Shown piece by piece: positions 17,253 to 26,420 of a DNA stretch of 64,000 nt. Below the pieces are notes generated by a model, which saw only the letters and a list, made by a program, of their open reading frames with translations, was not told the origin of the DNA and ran no database searches. Numbering within the stretch: position 1 is the stretch's first letter; every line of letters starts with the position of its first letter. Where the stretch lies: positions 682,001-746,000 of the forward strand of contig NZ_CP139247.1 in the NCBI RefSeq assembly GCF_034087045.1, given 5' to 3'. Source of the stretch: Chitinophaga sancti (lineage in GTDB: Bacteria; Bacteroidota; Bacteroidia; Chitinophagales; Chitinophagaceae). The translations under genes and the position numbers were made by a program.

Positions 17253-18218
17253 TTAAATTTGAAATGATGAACCAAAGACCTTTTGCCAATAATAGACGGT
17301 TTTCTCTTTCGTGGTGGCGGCAAGTGCAGAGTCAATAGCGTCTCCTGCATCTAATGCTCCATCAACAACAGCATCTAACTGGGAGTTTGTGTAAAGTTTA
17401 GCAGCGTTATTTTTAGGATTGACTGGATCAATAATCTTTGCCCGCTCACTAAATGAAGAACTTTGGGGGACGGGGAAATAATCTTTGAAAGCTATTAACT
17501 CTCTTAAATCACTTTTTGCTAAATAGGTGAAAAATGCCTGAAGAGCTTCGATATATTCAGTAAAGTCCTGACCCTCATCAAGTAATTTTGACATGACCAA
17601 CTCCACCATGAAGGATTTAAATTTAAATCCCGCTCGTTCAATTTTCATGTGTTTTACCCATTGCTTTGCTAAGCGTATTACCTGAGCAAAATCCGTTGGT
17701 TGAGTCGATTTTCGCTTTCTAATAAATTCAAGGTGCCTAGGTATACAGGTTTCTAAAAAAGATCCATCATCCTGGCTTATAAGCTTTCCATACCAATCAG
17801 GATCACCTTCATAGATTATTGGAACAACATCCACATCTAAACCAGATCCCCTAAATGAGATAGTAACAGAATATGTTTTAGGTTGAACCTGCTCTGGTTT
17901 CATATTGGGGAATGCCTTTCTCAACCTTTCTGCAAGATATTCCAGCAGTTCACTTGTGGTTGAAGGAGCTATTGAGCAAGAAATATAACACGCCATGTCA
18001 ATATCATTTAAGTCCTTTAGCGCAGTGCCTTTTGCCAGACTTCCAGATAACAATATTTTTTTTAATGAAAAGTCAGGGTGTTCATTTAAATAAGTGGTTA
18101 CTTTATCCCTAACACGACCGGCCTGCTCCCTATACTCATCAGCCCATTCTTTGGGGAGGTTAACCTTCTCCTTAGCGTATTGTTCAATATCATTGTGTGA
18201 AACATGTGTTCTACTCAT
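17253..18218 (-). CDS. CD-NTase (CBASS cyclic oligonucleotide synthase)
   Basis: A 321-residue cGAS/DncV-like nucleotidyltransferase. The active site is intact: LSGSLAKGTALKDLNDID with Gly59-Ser60 and Asp72/Asp74, and the third acidic residue in GSGLDVDVVPI (Asp128/Asp130). The C-terminal helical domain follows. It should make a cyclic oligonucleotide; cyclic tri-AMP is inferred from the NucC effector. It is the first gene of the operon, and the HORMA gene follows after eight bases. The exact CD-NTase clade cannot be assigned by eye. Confidence 0.9.
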   Translation of the reverse strand: MSRTHVSHNDIEQYAKEKVNLPKEWADEYREQAGRVRDKVTTYLNEHPDFSLKKILLSGSLAKGTALKDLNDIDMACYISCSIAPSTTSELLEYLAERLRKAFPNMKPEQVQPKTYSVTISFRGSGLDVDVVPIIYEGDPDWYGKLISQDDGSFLETCIPRHLEFIRKRKSTQPTDFAQVIRLAKQWVKHMKIERAGFKFKSFMVELVMSKLLDEGQDFTEYIEALQAFFTYLAKSDLRELIAFKDYFPVPQSSSFSERAKIIDPVNPKNNAAKLYTNSQLDAVVDGALDAGDAIDSALAATTKEKTVYYWQKVFGSSFQI

Positions 18219-18300
18219 AGAATTTTTCCTGATTTATTTAATAAATTGATTGCGAAACAATTATATTTACATCTAGTACTCACCCCATTTACCTGAAAGC

Positions 18301-18990
18301 GTGACATTTGAAAATTTATTAATTTGTCACGCTTTGGGGTACGTAATATTGAGAAATGTGAATCTCAGATTAGAATTAGCAATTATCCCCGACCTCGAAC
18401 TACTTGAAAAGTTGTGTTCGACTCAAGAAGACCAAGAACTCTACGCTGAGTTCGTAAGTAGATTTGTTGAAGAGGTAGTAATATACTGCTGTGATATATG
18501 TAAAAAAAGAAATATAGAATCTCATGTTGGCAAGCAAATTGCCCATGATGTGTTTGAAAGAGTAAGGAAATATAAATCGTTTAAAGCTGATGAGATAAAA
18601 ATTCCTAACCACCGAACCGCGATTCTTGTTTACTTGAAAAGAATCTCTATTAGCCTTTTTAATAATTTCCACAATGAAAACAAACGGACCGATATCATCC
18701 ATAAGACCTACTTTGATGATATATTTGAATCAGTCGAAAAATCTCCTGATGCCTTAGGATTAAAAGATAAAAAAGACTTCGCTTTATTTATCTTTGGAAG
18801 ACTTAATAAAAAAGAACAGACAGTAATTCTTGCAGATATCGAGCATAAAAAGTTTCAGAAGTATCTTCCGGATGACATTACTCAAAATCTGTCTGCTCAA
18901 TTAGGTGTTAAAAAGGAATCTATACGTAAAATTCGTGAACGAGCGATAGAAAAAATCAAAAAAGCTATCAATGAGTTCAATGAAAAATAA
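18301..18990 (+). CDS. Sigma-70-like (ECF-type) factor
   Basis: A ~229-residue protein with a region resembling sigma-2 (IAHDVFERVRKYKSF ... LVYLKRISISLFNNF, about 85-125) and a C-terminal sigma-4-like HTH (LSAQLGVKKESIRKIRERAI, about 200-219). The start is uncertain: the reading frame opens with GTG at 18301, and GTG at 18358 is an alternative; no in-frame ATG occurs early. It is divergent from the CBASS operon (82 bases from the cyclase ATG) and overlaps the next gene by 20 bases. It could control the neighbouring genes or be part of a two-gene defence unit. Confidence 0.65.
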   Translation: MTFENLLICHALGYVILRNVNLRLELAIIPDLELLEKLCSTQEDQELYAEFVSRFVEEVVIYCCDICKKRNIESHVGKQIAHDVFERVRKYKSFKADEIKIPNHRTAILVYLKRISISLFNNFHNENKRTDIIHKTYFDDIFESVEKSPDALGLKDKKDFALFIFGRLNKKEQTVILADIEHKKFQKYLPDDITQNLSAQLGVKKESIRKIRERAIEKIKKAINEFNEK

Positions 18991-19699
18991 AATTGTGAAG
19001 AGTTATTCAATTGAGGATTTTGAAAAAGGGTTGATGCTCGCAGGACTAATATCACCGTCCTCTGTTTCTGAGCATAATGAACTCGCGTGCTTGCAAGAAT
19101 ACGAAAAGAATTTAAAGAAGAATCAACAACAGATTTACTTTAAACGAGTTGTTTTAGCTGCAGAAATAGTTGAAAAGTTGCATAAGGAGCCAACATTAGG
19201 AAATGTCAAATTTCAAAAATTAGTTTACTTATGTGAACATGTTGCCGAATTGGAACTTAAAGAAAGATATGCTAAAGAAGCGGCAGGGCCTTTTGATAAT
19301 AAATTTATGCATTCAATTGGGCAAGAATTTAAAAAGCAAAAGTGGTTTGCTATTGAAAAATGCAAGGTTGACAATTATATTAGATATGTATTTTCTCCAC
19401 TTGAAAAGCACGAAGGTTATAAAAGTTATTATGAAAACTACTTTAGTGATTTAAACGATAGAATTCAATACATAATCGAGCTCTTCAGGAAGCAAAATAC
19501 AGAGTTTACTGAATTAGCGACAACTGTTTTTGCATGTTTTCTAGAACTCGAAAGTCACTCAATAACCATAAGTTCAAAGTCATTAATTGATACTTTCTAT
19601 AATTGGGCAGCCAGCAAAAGAAGGTTTTCTGAGAGCCAAATTACAAACTCTTTTAACTGGCTGATAGAGAAGGGATTAATCAAACACACCCCTTTATAA
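18971..19699 (+). CDS. Panacea/SocA-like domain protein
   Basis: A 242-residue protein with a Panacea (DUF4065/SocA-like) core in the middle: NVKFQKLVYLCEHVAE (about 73-88) and AAGPFDNKFMHSIG (about 98-111). In known systems the Panacea domain is the antitoxin part of toxin-antitoxin pairs. No classical toxin is adjacent; the partner encoded in the overlapping upstream frame is a sigma-like protein. The C-terminal ~70 residues look like a winged-helix segment. Confidence 0.65.
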   Translation: MSSMKNKIVKSYSIEDFEKGLMLAGLISPSSVSEHNELACLQEYEKNLKKNQQQIYFKRVVLAAEIVEKLHKEPTLGNVKFQKLVYLCEHVAELELKERYAKEAAGPFDNKFMHSIGQEFKKQKWFAIEKCKVDNYIRYVFSPLEKHEGYKSYYENYFSDLNDRIQYIIELFRKQNTEFTELATTVFACFLELESHSITISSKSLIDTFYNWAASKRRFSESQITNSFNWLIEKGLIKHTPL

Positions 19700-19783
19700 G
19701 CAAAGGTAGGACAACTTTTGTAAACCATTATCTAGGCAGATCTATTTAATATTAATAATGGTTGCAAATAATATGTAATATTC

Positions 19784-20278
19784 TCATTGATTTTGACTAA
19801 CAAATCTATGAATTTCAGACAAGCTTTCTATAAACTGGTTCGAAAGTTGTTCCTCGCAGCCCGCTAAACCCGATTTCTTAAGAGTAATCTTAGAGAGTCG
19901 GGTTTCTTCTTTTTGTGAAACGCCCGTCAGATTTACAACAAAGGCAAACATTGTATTCATTTTTTCGGTTCGAGGTTTATGCTTTTTCTTGTTACAATAA
20001 TAGATTTCTTCCGGAAATATCCTTAATTGTAACCTTTGCTTTTCTGCGTAATTACTGGGACCCCACATGGATGCAAGTTCCGTGACGCGAATAGTAGCCA
20101 TTTCAATGTATTTTTCCTGGTTCGAGGCGTTTATTATTGTTGGTTGAAGATGTTCTAACAGTTCTACTTTCTCCCGGCTGAACTTATACACAAATTTCTC
20201 GTACAACTCCTGATTAATTTTTTCTTCAATAAACCGCTCTTCCAGATTCTCTATTTTTGTTCTAGCTTCTTCAACCAC
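19784..20278 (-). pseudogene. Large serine recombinase, C-terminal fragment
   Basis: A 164-codon open fragment homologous to the C-terminal third of the intact recombinase at 4304-6043: LEERFIEEKINQELYEKF coiled coil, LASMWGPSNYAEKQRLQLRI, FPEEIYY and PRTEKMN. A stop codon lies directly upstream of its first GTG, and the resolvase, recombinase and zinc-ribbon parts are gone. Its last ~25 codons are repeat A. This shows that the six repeats mark places where recombinase 3' ends met an attachment site. Confidence 0.88.
19793..19864 (+). repeat. Att-like repeat, copy A
   Basis: First of six degraded copies of a ~74-bp block. Shared pattern on the plus strand: TTTCACTAA, then ~12 variable bases, AGATAAATC-like, GCAAACTGGTTCGAA, CTTGTCC, and a closing CCCGC. 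Read on the minus strand the copies encode a conserved tail AGxxGQxSNxFxExLSxIHxFVSE followed by a stop. The 3' part imitates the T arm and 3' end of tRNA-Ser (GGTTCGAATCCC...CCGCCA). In copy A it forms the C-terminus of the recombinase fragment 19784-20278. A hairpin AAACCCGA/TCGGGTTT follows at 19866-19905. Confidence 0.85.
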
Positions 20279-20415
20279 GTTTTATACTTTTTGCTATTTT
20301 CCTCCCTTCCTATATTAATTATTGCAAATAGTTTTTTTACTTGAAACTTATGTCACCTTGATTGAGGGCGAGCCCCCGAATAGAATTTGTAATTAAATTA
20401 CCGAACAATTGAATA

Positions 20416-23400
20416 TTAATTATCCAGATTAATATTCAAATCACTTATTAGTTTTAATTGTTTAACCGATAGTTCATTATTCTTATATGCTCTTCTAGCC
20501 TTTGCAAGAGAATTATATAATTTATTCTGCAATTCATCTTTTCTTGCAGTTGGGTAATATCCATTTTCTTCAATAAACTTACCAATCTTAATAATATTTT
20601 TAGCCCAGAGCATAAATCCATCTTTTCCGTCGCTAGAAATTCTCTTGGTAATATCTATTCCTAATACCAATAATCTTTCTTTTTTACTTTCGTCAAATCC
20701 CCCTTTCTCAAATGCCAGATTCTGGTTGTATATCCATCTCCATAATTTCGTGCCAGATTTTAGTTCTCCTAACTCTTGTTTACTCAAAAATTCCTCTAGC
20801 TCTTGATATTTAGATTCCCATTCCACATTATTCAGATCAAGAAGTGACCAATGAAAATTAATGGAATTAAGTTTTTCAGCCTGCCATTGTTTTAATGCCT
20901 TTCGTCTCCCCCCTGAATGTGTCCCTGCTTGTGCTTGCCTTTGACCTTGGCACCAGTTGTATAATTGTGCTTCTAAGCCATTCACTCCAAAGGAGGGCCA
21001 TTTGTTATTTTCCTCTTTGAAAGATCTGACATTTTCGAACATCTCATTCCATCGTTCCTCCATTCTCTCATAACCTTTTGCATTTAAGTCATATTCAATC
21101 AATATTAGGGATTGTATTTGACTTTCTGTTAACCTATTATTATTGTAACGAATTCTTTGAGAACTAAGCCAGCTATGCAAATTTTTTTCGGACGTTTTTG
21201 TTGGCAACCTTCCATTAACATCTTTCCAGTTTTTGACTTTAGAAAATTTCTGTTCCCAAGTTTCAAAAAACCTATCAAGATTTAGTTCCTCAATCTTTTT
21301 AGTATGATAATCGGTTAACGCTCCTTCATCATATTTCCTTTTATACCTTAATATCCATGAATAGACATTATTTCCAAGATCTTCGGATGTTATTGAATTT
21401 CGAGTGTCCAATAGTTCTTTGATTTCCTTCCAGGTTTGAGTCCAATCGTCCGTTCTACCTTCAAAATTAAAATCAATAGTAATTAATTTTTCAAACCAAT
21501 AGTTCTCTAATTTGTTACTACGATATCTTTTCCGCATGATCTGACAAAAAACGTTTAGTTGAGACTCTTCCGATTTAGAATTTTCCGGATCATATATAGG
21601 CCATTGGCTAGGATTCTCCTGTCGGTACCTAATAAGATTTTCATATGGTAAAGCCCATTTTTTCCTGCTTGAAGGACCTTGAAACTTATTTTCTATAGCA
21701 ACAAATCGTTCACTATTTTCTTTTGAAATAATTTTTTTATCATTAATGTAATTCTTTTGAATTCTATACCACTTTACAAGTTCATCGTCGTCAATACCTT
21801 GACAAGGTGGAAATTCATTTATTGCCGCATATTCCCTAAACTTATCAAACATACGTTCCCATTTTTGTTCAATTATATTCCATTCGAAATTGATTGAATT
21901 TAATTTTCTGAGTTCTTCAATTCTAAGCGTTCCATTATTTTTTCTGATTCTTTGAGTAGTAACCCAACTATATATTTCGCTATCATGCTTTTTAGTAGGA
22001 TATTCTCCATTTATTCTCAGAAATTCCTTTAGTTCTAAAAAACGTAAATCCCAATTATTTGATGATTTCTCAATAATCTGATCAAAAAGAGAGTTTCTTA
22101 GTTTCTCTTCAAATCCATCCAAAATGATAGTATCTTGTCCAGATATGAAGTGCTGATATATCACATCAAGTCTTCCAATACTTCGCATCTCCTTTCCGAA
22201 TCCAATTGAATTAATTTCATCCTGCAGTCTTTCGTCCTGATCACACAATGAACGTATTACTTGTAATAGATTTTTAAATGAACTTGTGCTAATTGAATTC
22301 TCGACATCATACTTTTTTGAATGATAAATTGGAACAACTATATATCCTAATGCTTTATCTTCCTTTCTACGTAATGCTCTTCCAGCAGCCTGAACTATAT
22401 CAATTTTTGAATTTTTAGGATCACAAAAAAATATCAACTCAATGGTTGGAACGTCAACACCTTCTGTTAAACATCTCGCATTTGACACGATAGCGCTATC
22501 AGCGTTTTTAAAATCTTCAAGAACCGTATTTCTATAGCTGGTAGATTGTTCCCCACTTACAAAAAATGCTTTTATATCTGGGAATAGTTTTGAATGCCGC
22601 TCAGTAAATTCCTTAGCCAATTTTACCCTTGAATGAAAAGTCAATCCATATTTAGCGTTGTATTTTCGCATCACATGATCAAGTGCATAGTTATTTGCTA
22701 TTTCATCAATTGAATGTTTATCATTAACATATCTTCGTTCATTTATATATCCTTGCAACTCTACATCATTTACACCTATAACAACAATTTTATAATCAAC
22801 AAGTATCTTCTTCTCTATTGCCTCTTTGAATGACATTCGGTAAAATTCATACCCAAAAATATTGGGATCATTCATATCATAAGCATAATTGAGATCATCT
22901 TCTATCTGCTTTTTCAGTGATTCTTTTACTATTCGTGGAGTTGCCGTTGAGTACAATCTATATTTTGATGGAATTTTTGAATTATCATGAACTAAACTAA
23001 ACATTCCATTGCCAATTCCTGCTGTTTTGTGTGCTTCATCACAAAAGGTAAGATCAAATTCAAAATTTAAATCTTTTATGGCATCCGATATAACAACTAA
23101 AGAGTGATAAGTTGAAAAAATTACTTTTTCATTAAATGTTTTTTGGAGAAATGATTTTACATGATTTATATCAGTAGTAACTCTTGTATCTATTTCATAG
23201 GTGTGGGTAATCATTGTATCGTCAATATCATTGTCAATACCAACTTCAGAACAAACACACAAATATTGATAAGCTACCGTTCTTTGTTTTGCCCATTCAT
23301 TTTTTATTTGTCTTACAAGGGCAAGCGATGGTACAAGTACCAGCGTATTTTTGCTATGTAATCTTTCTTTTATCCGTAAAGCCGTAAAGGTTTTCCCCGC

Positions 23401-24066
23401 TCCACAAGGCATGATTAGCTGTCCTCTGGATTCATTTCCTTCTGTAAACCATTGTACACATTCTTCAATTGCTGTTTGCTGATGCGGTAAAGGATCATAC
23501 TGCTTTTTTTTAGGCAACTGTTTTTCGGTTAGAAGCGCATGTATTGATTCGATAGTTACTTTTTCAATTTCATTTAAATTAGCAATATTGTAGAAAGTAA
23601 AATTATCATGTCTAGTTTTTGAAACAGTATCAAGGTCAACCGCATTGGAAAAAACGATATATCCATTTGCATTGGGACAAAATGCAAAAAGATTGGCAAT
23701 TCTGTCAGCCGTCCAATTTAGTCTACTTAATTCATCATTTTTATATTTACATTGAACTACAAAGAATTGATCCTCCATGTCCTGTAGCACCAAATCAACC
23801 CCATAATCTTGATTTCCTAACTTTAGTTTATCTCTTACAACAAGAGGAATTTCTTCAAAAAGCCAGACATTTTTAAAGTTATCTTTATCAGTAGGAGAAG
23901 TAAGAAAATAATATTTAGTAAATACCTCAAAGATTTTTCCTGCTCTTGTATCCTTCCCAGATTCTTTAGCCTGGGAAATATTATATTTCGAGAGTTCTTG
24001 TTTTAATTGACTCCAATTCTCTTTACCATTAATAAGACAAGCCAATATTTCCTGATATTCTTTCAT
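20416..24066 (-). CDS. Mrr-like nuclease / SF2 helicase with HA repeats
   Basis: A 1216-residue predicted defence protein. Residues ~40-180 form a restriction-endonuclease-like (Mrr) domain with NQDYGVDLVLQD (Asp91) and VVQCKYK (Gln105, Lys107). A superfamily II helicase follows: Walker A MPCGAGKT (219-226), DEAH (343-346), the STATPR motif and QAAGRALRR motif VI. From ~650 to the end I count about eight helicase-associated (HA) repeats of the form W...F...YP...LxxWxxxQR...LxxIxFxW. It resembles single-protein restriction-type translocases without a methylase. It stands alone in module A-B and appears complete. DNA cleavage and the modification target are inference. Confidence 0.85.
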   Translation of the reverse strand: MKEYQEILACLINGKENWSQLKQELSKYNISQAKESGKDTRAGKIFEVFTKYYFLTSPTDKDNFKNVWLFEEIPLVVRDKLKLGNQDYGVDLVLQDMEDQFFVVQCKYKNDELSRLNWTADRIANLFAFCPNANGYIVFSNAVDLDTVSKTRHDNFTFYNIANLNEIEKVTIESIHALLTEKQLPKKKQYDPLPHQQTAIEECVQWFTEGNESRGQLIMPCGAGKTFTALRIKERLHSKNTLVLVPSLALVRQIKNEWAKQRTVAYQYLCVCSEVGIDNDIDDTMITHTYEIDTRVTTDINHVKSFLQKTFNEKVIFSTYHSLVVISDAIKDLNFEFDLTFCDEAHKTAGIGNGMFSLVHDNSKIPSKYRLYSTATPRIVKESLKKQIEDDLNYAYDMNDPNIFGYEFYRMSFKEAIEKKILVDYKIVVIGVNDVELQGYINERRYVNDKHSIDEIANNYALDHVMRKYNAKYGLTFHSRVKLAKEFTERHSKLFPDIKAFFVSGEQSTSYRNTVLEDFKNADSAIVSNARCLTEGVDVPTIELIFFCDPKNSKIDIVQAAGRALRRKEDKALGYIVVPIYHSKKYDVENSISTSSFKNLLQVIRSLCDQDERLQDEINSIGFGKEMRSIGRLDVIYQHFISGQDTIILDGFEEKLRNSLFDQIIEKSSNNWDLRFLELKEFLRINGEYPTKKHDSEIYSWVTTQRIRKNNGTLRIEELRKLNSINFEWNIIEQKWERMFDKFREYAAINEFPPCQGIDDDELVKWYRIQKNYINDKKIISKENSERFVAIENKFQGPSSRKKWALPYENLIRYRQENPSQWPIYDPENSKSEESQLNVFCQIMRKRYRSNKLENYWFEKLITIDFNFEGRTDDWTQTWKEIKELLDTRNSITSEDLGNNVYSWILRYKRKYDEGALTDYHTKKIEELNLDRFFETWEQKFSKVKNWKDVNGRLPTKTSEKNLHSWLSSQRIRYNNNRLTESQIQSLILIEYDLNAKGYERMEERWNEMFENVRSFKEENNKWPSFGVNGLEAQLYNWCQGQRQAQAGTHSGGRRKALKQWQAEKLNSINFHWSLLDLNNVEWESKYQELEEFLSKQELGELKSGTKLWRWIYNQNLAFEKGGFDESKKERLLVLGIDITKRISSDGKDGFMLWAKNIIKIGKFIEENGYYPTARKDELQNKLYNSLAKARRAYKNNELSVKQLKLISDLNINLDN

Positions 24067-24484
24067 TATTCGTCTGGTATAGTTAAAAGTTTTTTTGAGA
24101 GGAGTAAATGCTATAAACGAAGAGCTTCTTCCTTGAACGCCTTACTGTAATTCTTTCTCTGTGCCATTTTACTAAATTAAGATTTTTACACCTTAACTTA
24201 CTGTCCGCAGAAATAGGGCAGATTCAAAATTTATTTTATTTCTTACCAACTATCAAGGGGGATAATAAAAAAAGATAAACTAAAAAACTGAATATCAAAT
24301 AGATTACGGTTAATTCAGTTTTAACATATCCACTCTAGTTTTATAAGAATTTATTATCTAAAAGAGAATCATTTTTCATGGATGCGGTATTTAACAAGTG
24401 GACATTGTAGAAAAAAAGTAGTAGTTATAAAAAAAGCTATTTTTGGAATGATGGATAAAATACTAAAAAGGAGGATGTCAAGGC
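24067..24484. other. AT-rich gap left of repeat B
   Basis: No gene or convincing promoter is seen between the start of the Mrr-helicase gene and repeat B. The sequence is AT-rich with short A and T runs. Confidence 0.5.
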
Positions 24485-24558
24485 ATTTCACTAACAAATT
24501 TGTGAATTCTAGATAAACCCTCTACAAACATGTTCGAAACTTGTCCTCTCCATCCCGC
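24485..24558 (+). repeat. Att-like repeat, copy B
   Basis: Starts ATTTCACTAACAAAT and ends CCATCCCGC, with CATGTTCGAAACTTGTCC in the middle. The minus strand encodes AGWRGQVSNMFVEG, LSRIHKFVSEMP and a stop. An imperfect hairpin with ACGC/GCGT core follows (about 24564-24602). Right of it (24645-24760, minus strand) is a short vestigial frame PASLYNGKMPASERQ...DHKK of unknown origin. Confidence 0.85.
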
Positions 24559-24826
24559 AAGGAAAATAAGACGCTTACGCTAGGCGTGGGCTTCTTTATT
24601 TTAGTCGAGGGGGGAGTTGAGTTCCGATGAATGCAATTCTATTTTTTATGATCCAAAGTAAAATCCATATAGTTCTGTATAAATTTATTAATTTCTTGTC
24701 TCTCAGATGCAGGCATCTTACCATTGTACAGAGATGCAGGATAAACCTATAGTGCCTCCAGATGATTTTGTGATCTGTAAAAGCTTAATCCAGCACAGCC
24801 TATCTGCTAGGATCCCCAAAGATTAA

Positions 24827-25780
24827 TTAACTGTTGCTCTTCTTTCTTTTAATATATTCTTTTTGCTTATCAAGTTCATTATTAATCTGTTTCATAAATT
24901 CTGAAAACAAGTCAACTTGCGCTTGCGGTAAGGACGCATGTCTGTCAGGATGAAAAACCTTTGAAAGTTTAGCTTGAATTTTCCTAAGTTCTTTTAAGGT
25001 ATTAGCATTACCCACATTAAAATCATTCAAATCAGTATTGAGTTGATGTTTATTAATTTCATCAGCGCTGATAATTTTATCAATTTTCGTTTCCTGAAAA
25101 GGGAACCTCCGTGGTGCAGTTACATTTATCTTCAATCTTCTATTGATATTGAATTTTGTCGCGACAGTCTCATTGTCTCTATCCAACCAAATCAGCCTCT
25201 TAGTAAAGGCATCGTATCTTAAATCGCTATCGCCAATAAAGCAATTAATAAAATCATCTCCTAATAACTGTATGAGGGGTTTCATTTCAGATGGTTTCCT
25301 ACCATGATTTGCAATTACATCTTCAATTGAATAGGATTCAAGCTCATCTTGAGTATAATTAATAATGGTAGCGGCACCAAGCCAAGTAATTAATTTTGAA
25401 CATTGCAAGTACAATTTTTCATCCCTGCTCTGCCAGTCGAGTTTTGATTGAAACAAAAGAGACTTTTTCATTTCTTCATCACCTCTATATAGCGACAATT
25501 CAAAAATTCCATCTGCTCCGATTATTGATTCGGGGGCTCCTTTTCCACGACCTCCAAACTTCTTATAATCAATACTCCATTTCCAAGTACCTCCAACTTC
25601 GAGATCATCGATAATTACATTTTGTTCATCTATTTTCATTAATCCAAAAAGATGACCAGTTAAAACATCTTCATCCTCAAAAGCTGATTCATATGCCCTT
25701 AAACCTCTTGTTATAGATTCGTTTAAATGGTTTTGGATTGCATCTTTAACTTGTATTGGAATATATATAGGCCTTACCAT
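24827..25780 (-). CDS. Nuclease-like protein with C-terminal J domain
   Basis: A 317-residue protein, the only gene of module B-C. An N-terminal/middle segment has PESIIGADGIFELSL (Asp90) then LLFQSKLDW (Gln111, Lys113), which resembles the D...QxK form of a PD-(D/E)XK nuclease core. The C-terminal ~60 residues look like a DnaJ domain: LRKIQAKLSKVFHPDRH with the HPD tripeptide at 277-279, preceded and followed by helices. I chose ATG 25780 because the upstream 15 codons look unlike coding sequence. A nuclease fused to a J domain is unusual; both assignments are by motif only. Confidence 0.65.
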   Translation of the reverse strand: MVRPIYIPIQVKDAIQNHLNESITRGLRAYESAFEDEDVLTGHLFGLMKIDEQNVIIDDLEVGGTWKWSIDYKKFGGRGKGAPESIIGADGIFELSLYRGDEEMKKSLLFQSKLDWQSRDEKLYLQCSKLITWLGAATIINYTQDELESYSIEDVIANHGRKPSEMKPLIQLLGDDFINCFIGDSDLRYDAFTKRLIWLDRDNETVATKFNINRRLKINVTAPRRFPFQETKIDKIISADEINKHQLNTDLNDFNVGNANTLKELRKIQAKLSKVFHPDRHASLPQAQVDLFSEFMKQINNELDKQKEYIKRKKSNS

Positions 25781-26072
25781 GTGGATTTTTAATAAATAAG
25801 AGCTACTAGTATCATAATAGTACAATACGAATATAGTAATTTCTTATAAAATTCGTATTCCTTGAAAAACAGAATATTGTATATTAATTTTCCTTCTATT
25901 TCAATAATGCATTGGTTAAATCACATGATCATCTATAATTCTATTAAGCTTCTTACAATCGGTATTTATGTAAGAAGGATGGTTCAATAGTGACTTACAA
26001 GATAATTGAAAAACTAGTTAACATATAGTTGGGAAACGATAATGTTTCTACATGTATTAGGCTTTCAAATGG

Positions 26073-26146
26073 AATTCAACGACAAACTCCTGAATTGCAG
26101 ATAAATCATCTGCAAACAGGTTCGAACTTCGTCCCCGGTAGCCCGC
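26073..26146 (+). repeat. Att-like repeat, copy C
   Basis: Starts AATTCAACGACAAACTCC and ends GGTAGCCCGC with CAGGTTCGAACTTCGTCC between. The minus strand encodes AGYRGRSSNLFADDLSAI and continues to a stop ten codons on. About 110 bases to the right, GTTCGAAAT (26257-26265) corresponds to the recombinase codons for FRT, so a vestige of a recombinase tail is present. The gap 25781-26072 holds no gene. Confidence 0.82.
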
Positions 26147-26150
26147 TATA

Positions 26151-26196
26151 AATTAGAAAAGCCTTTAAGTCCTTGGATTTAAAGGCTTTTCTAATT
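26151..26196. terminator. Perfect 18-bp hairpin behind repeat C
   Basis: Arms 26151-26168 and 26179-26196 (AATTAGAAAAGCCTTTAA and its complement) pair perfectly. A-rich and T-rich flanks let it work as a terminator on both strands. It lies between the AlbA-type gene stop and repeat C. Confidence 0.85.
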
Positions 26197-26420
26197 TGAA
26201 GAATTTCTTTATTTTTAGTTGTGTTTTATTACAGATTAATTATCAACTATTTGCAAGTTCGAAATACCACGTTTTATTTATCTCCTAAATAGCAATATTC
26301 TTTACTTCTTCTCCATGTGTTATGTTTTATAGGATTTTCCAATGAAATAATAACTAGTTAAATATCAATTAATTATATTTACAATAGCCCAAATTGGATT
26401 TTCCAATGAAATAAGCTCAC

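Noticed and set aside
19793..19864. Repeats as true tRNA genes
   Set aside because: They carry a T-loop-like GGTTCGAA but no acceptor, D-arm or anticodon pairing and no CCA.
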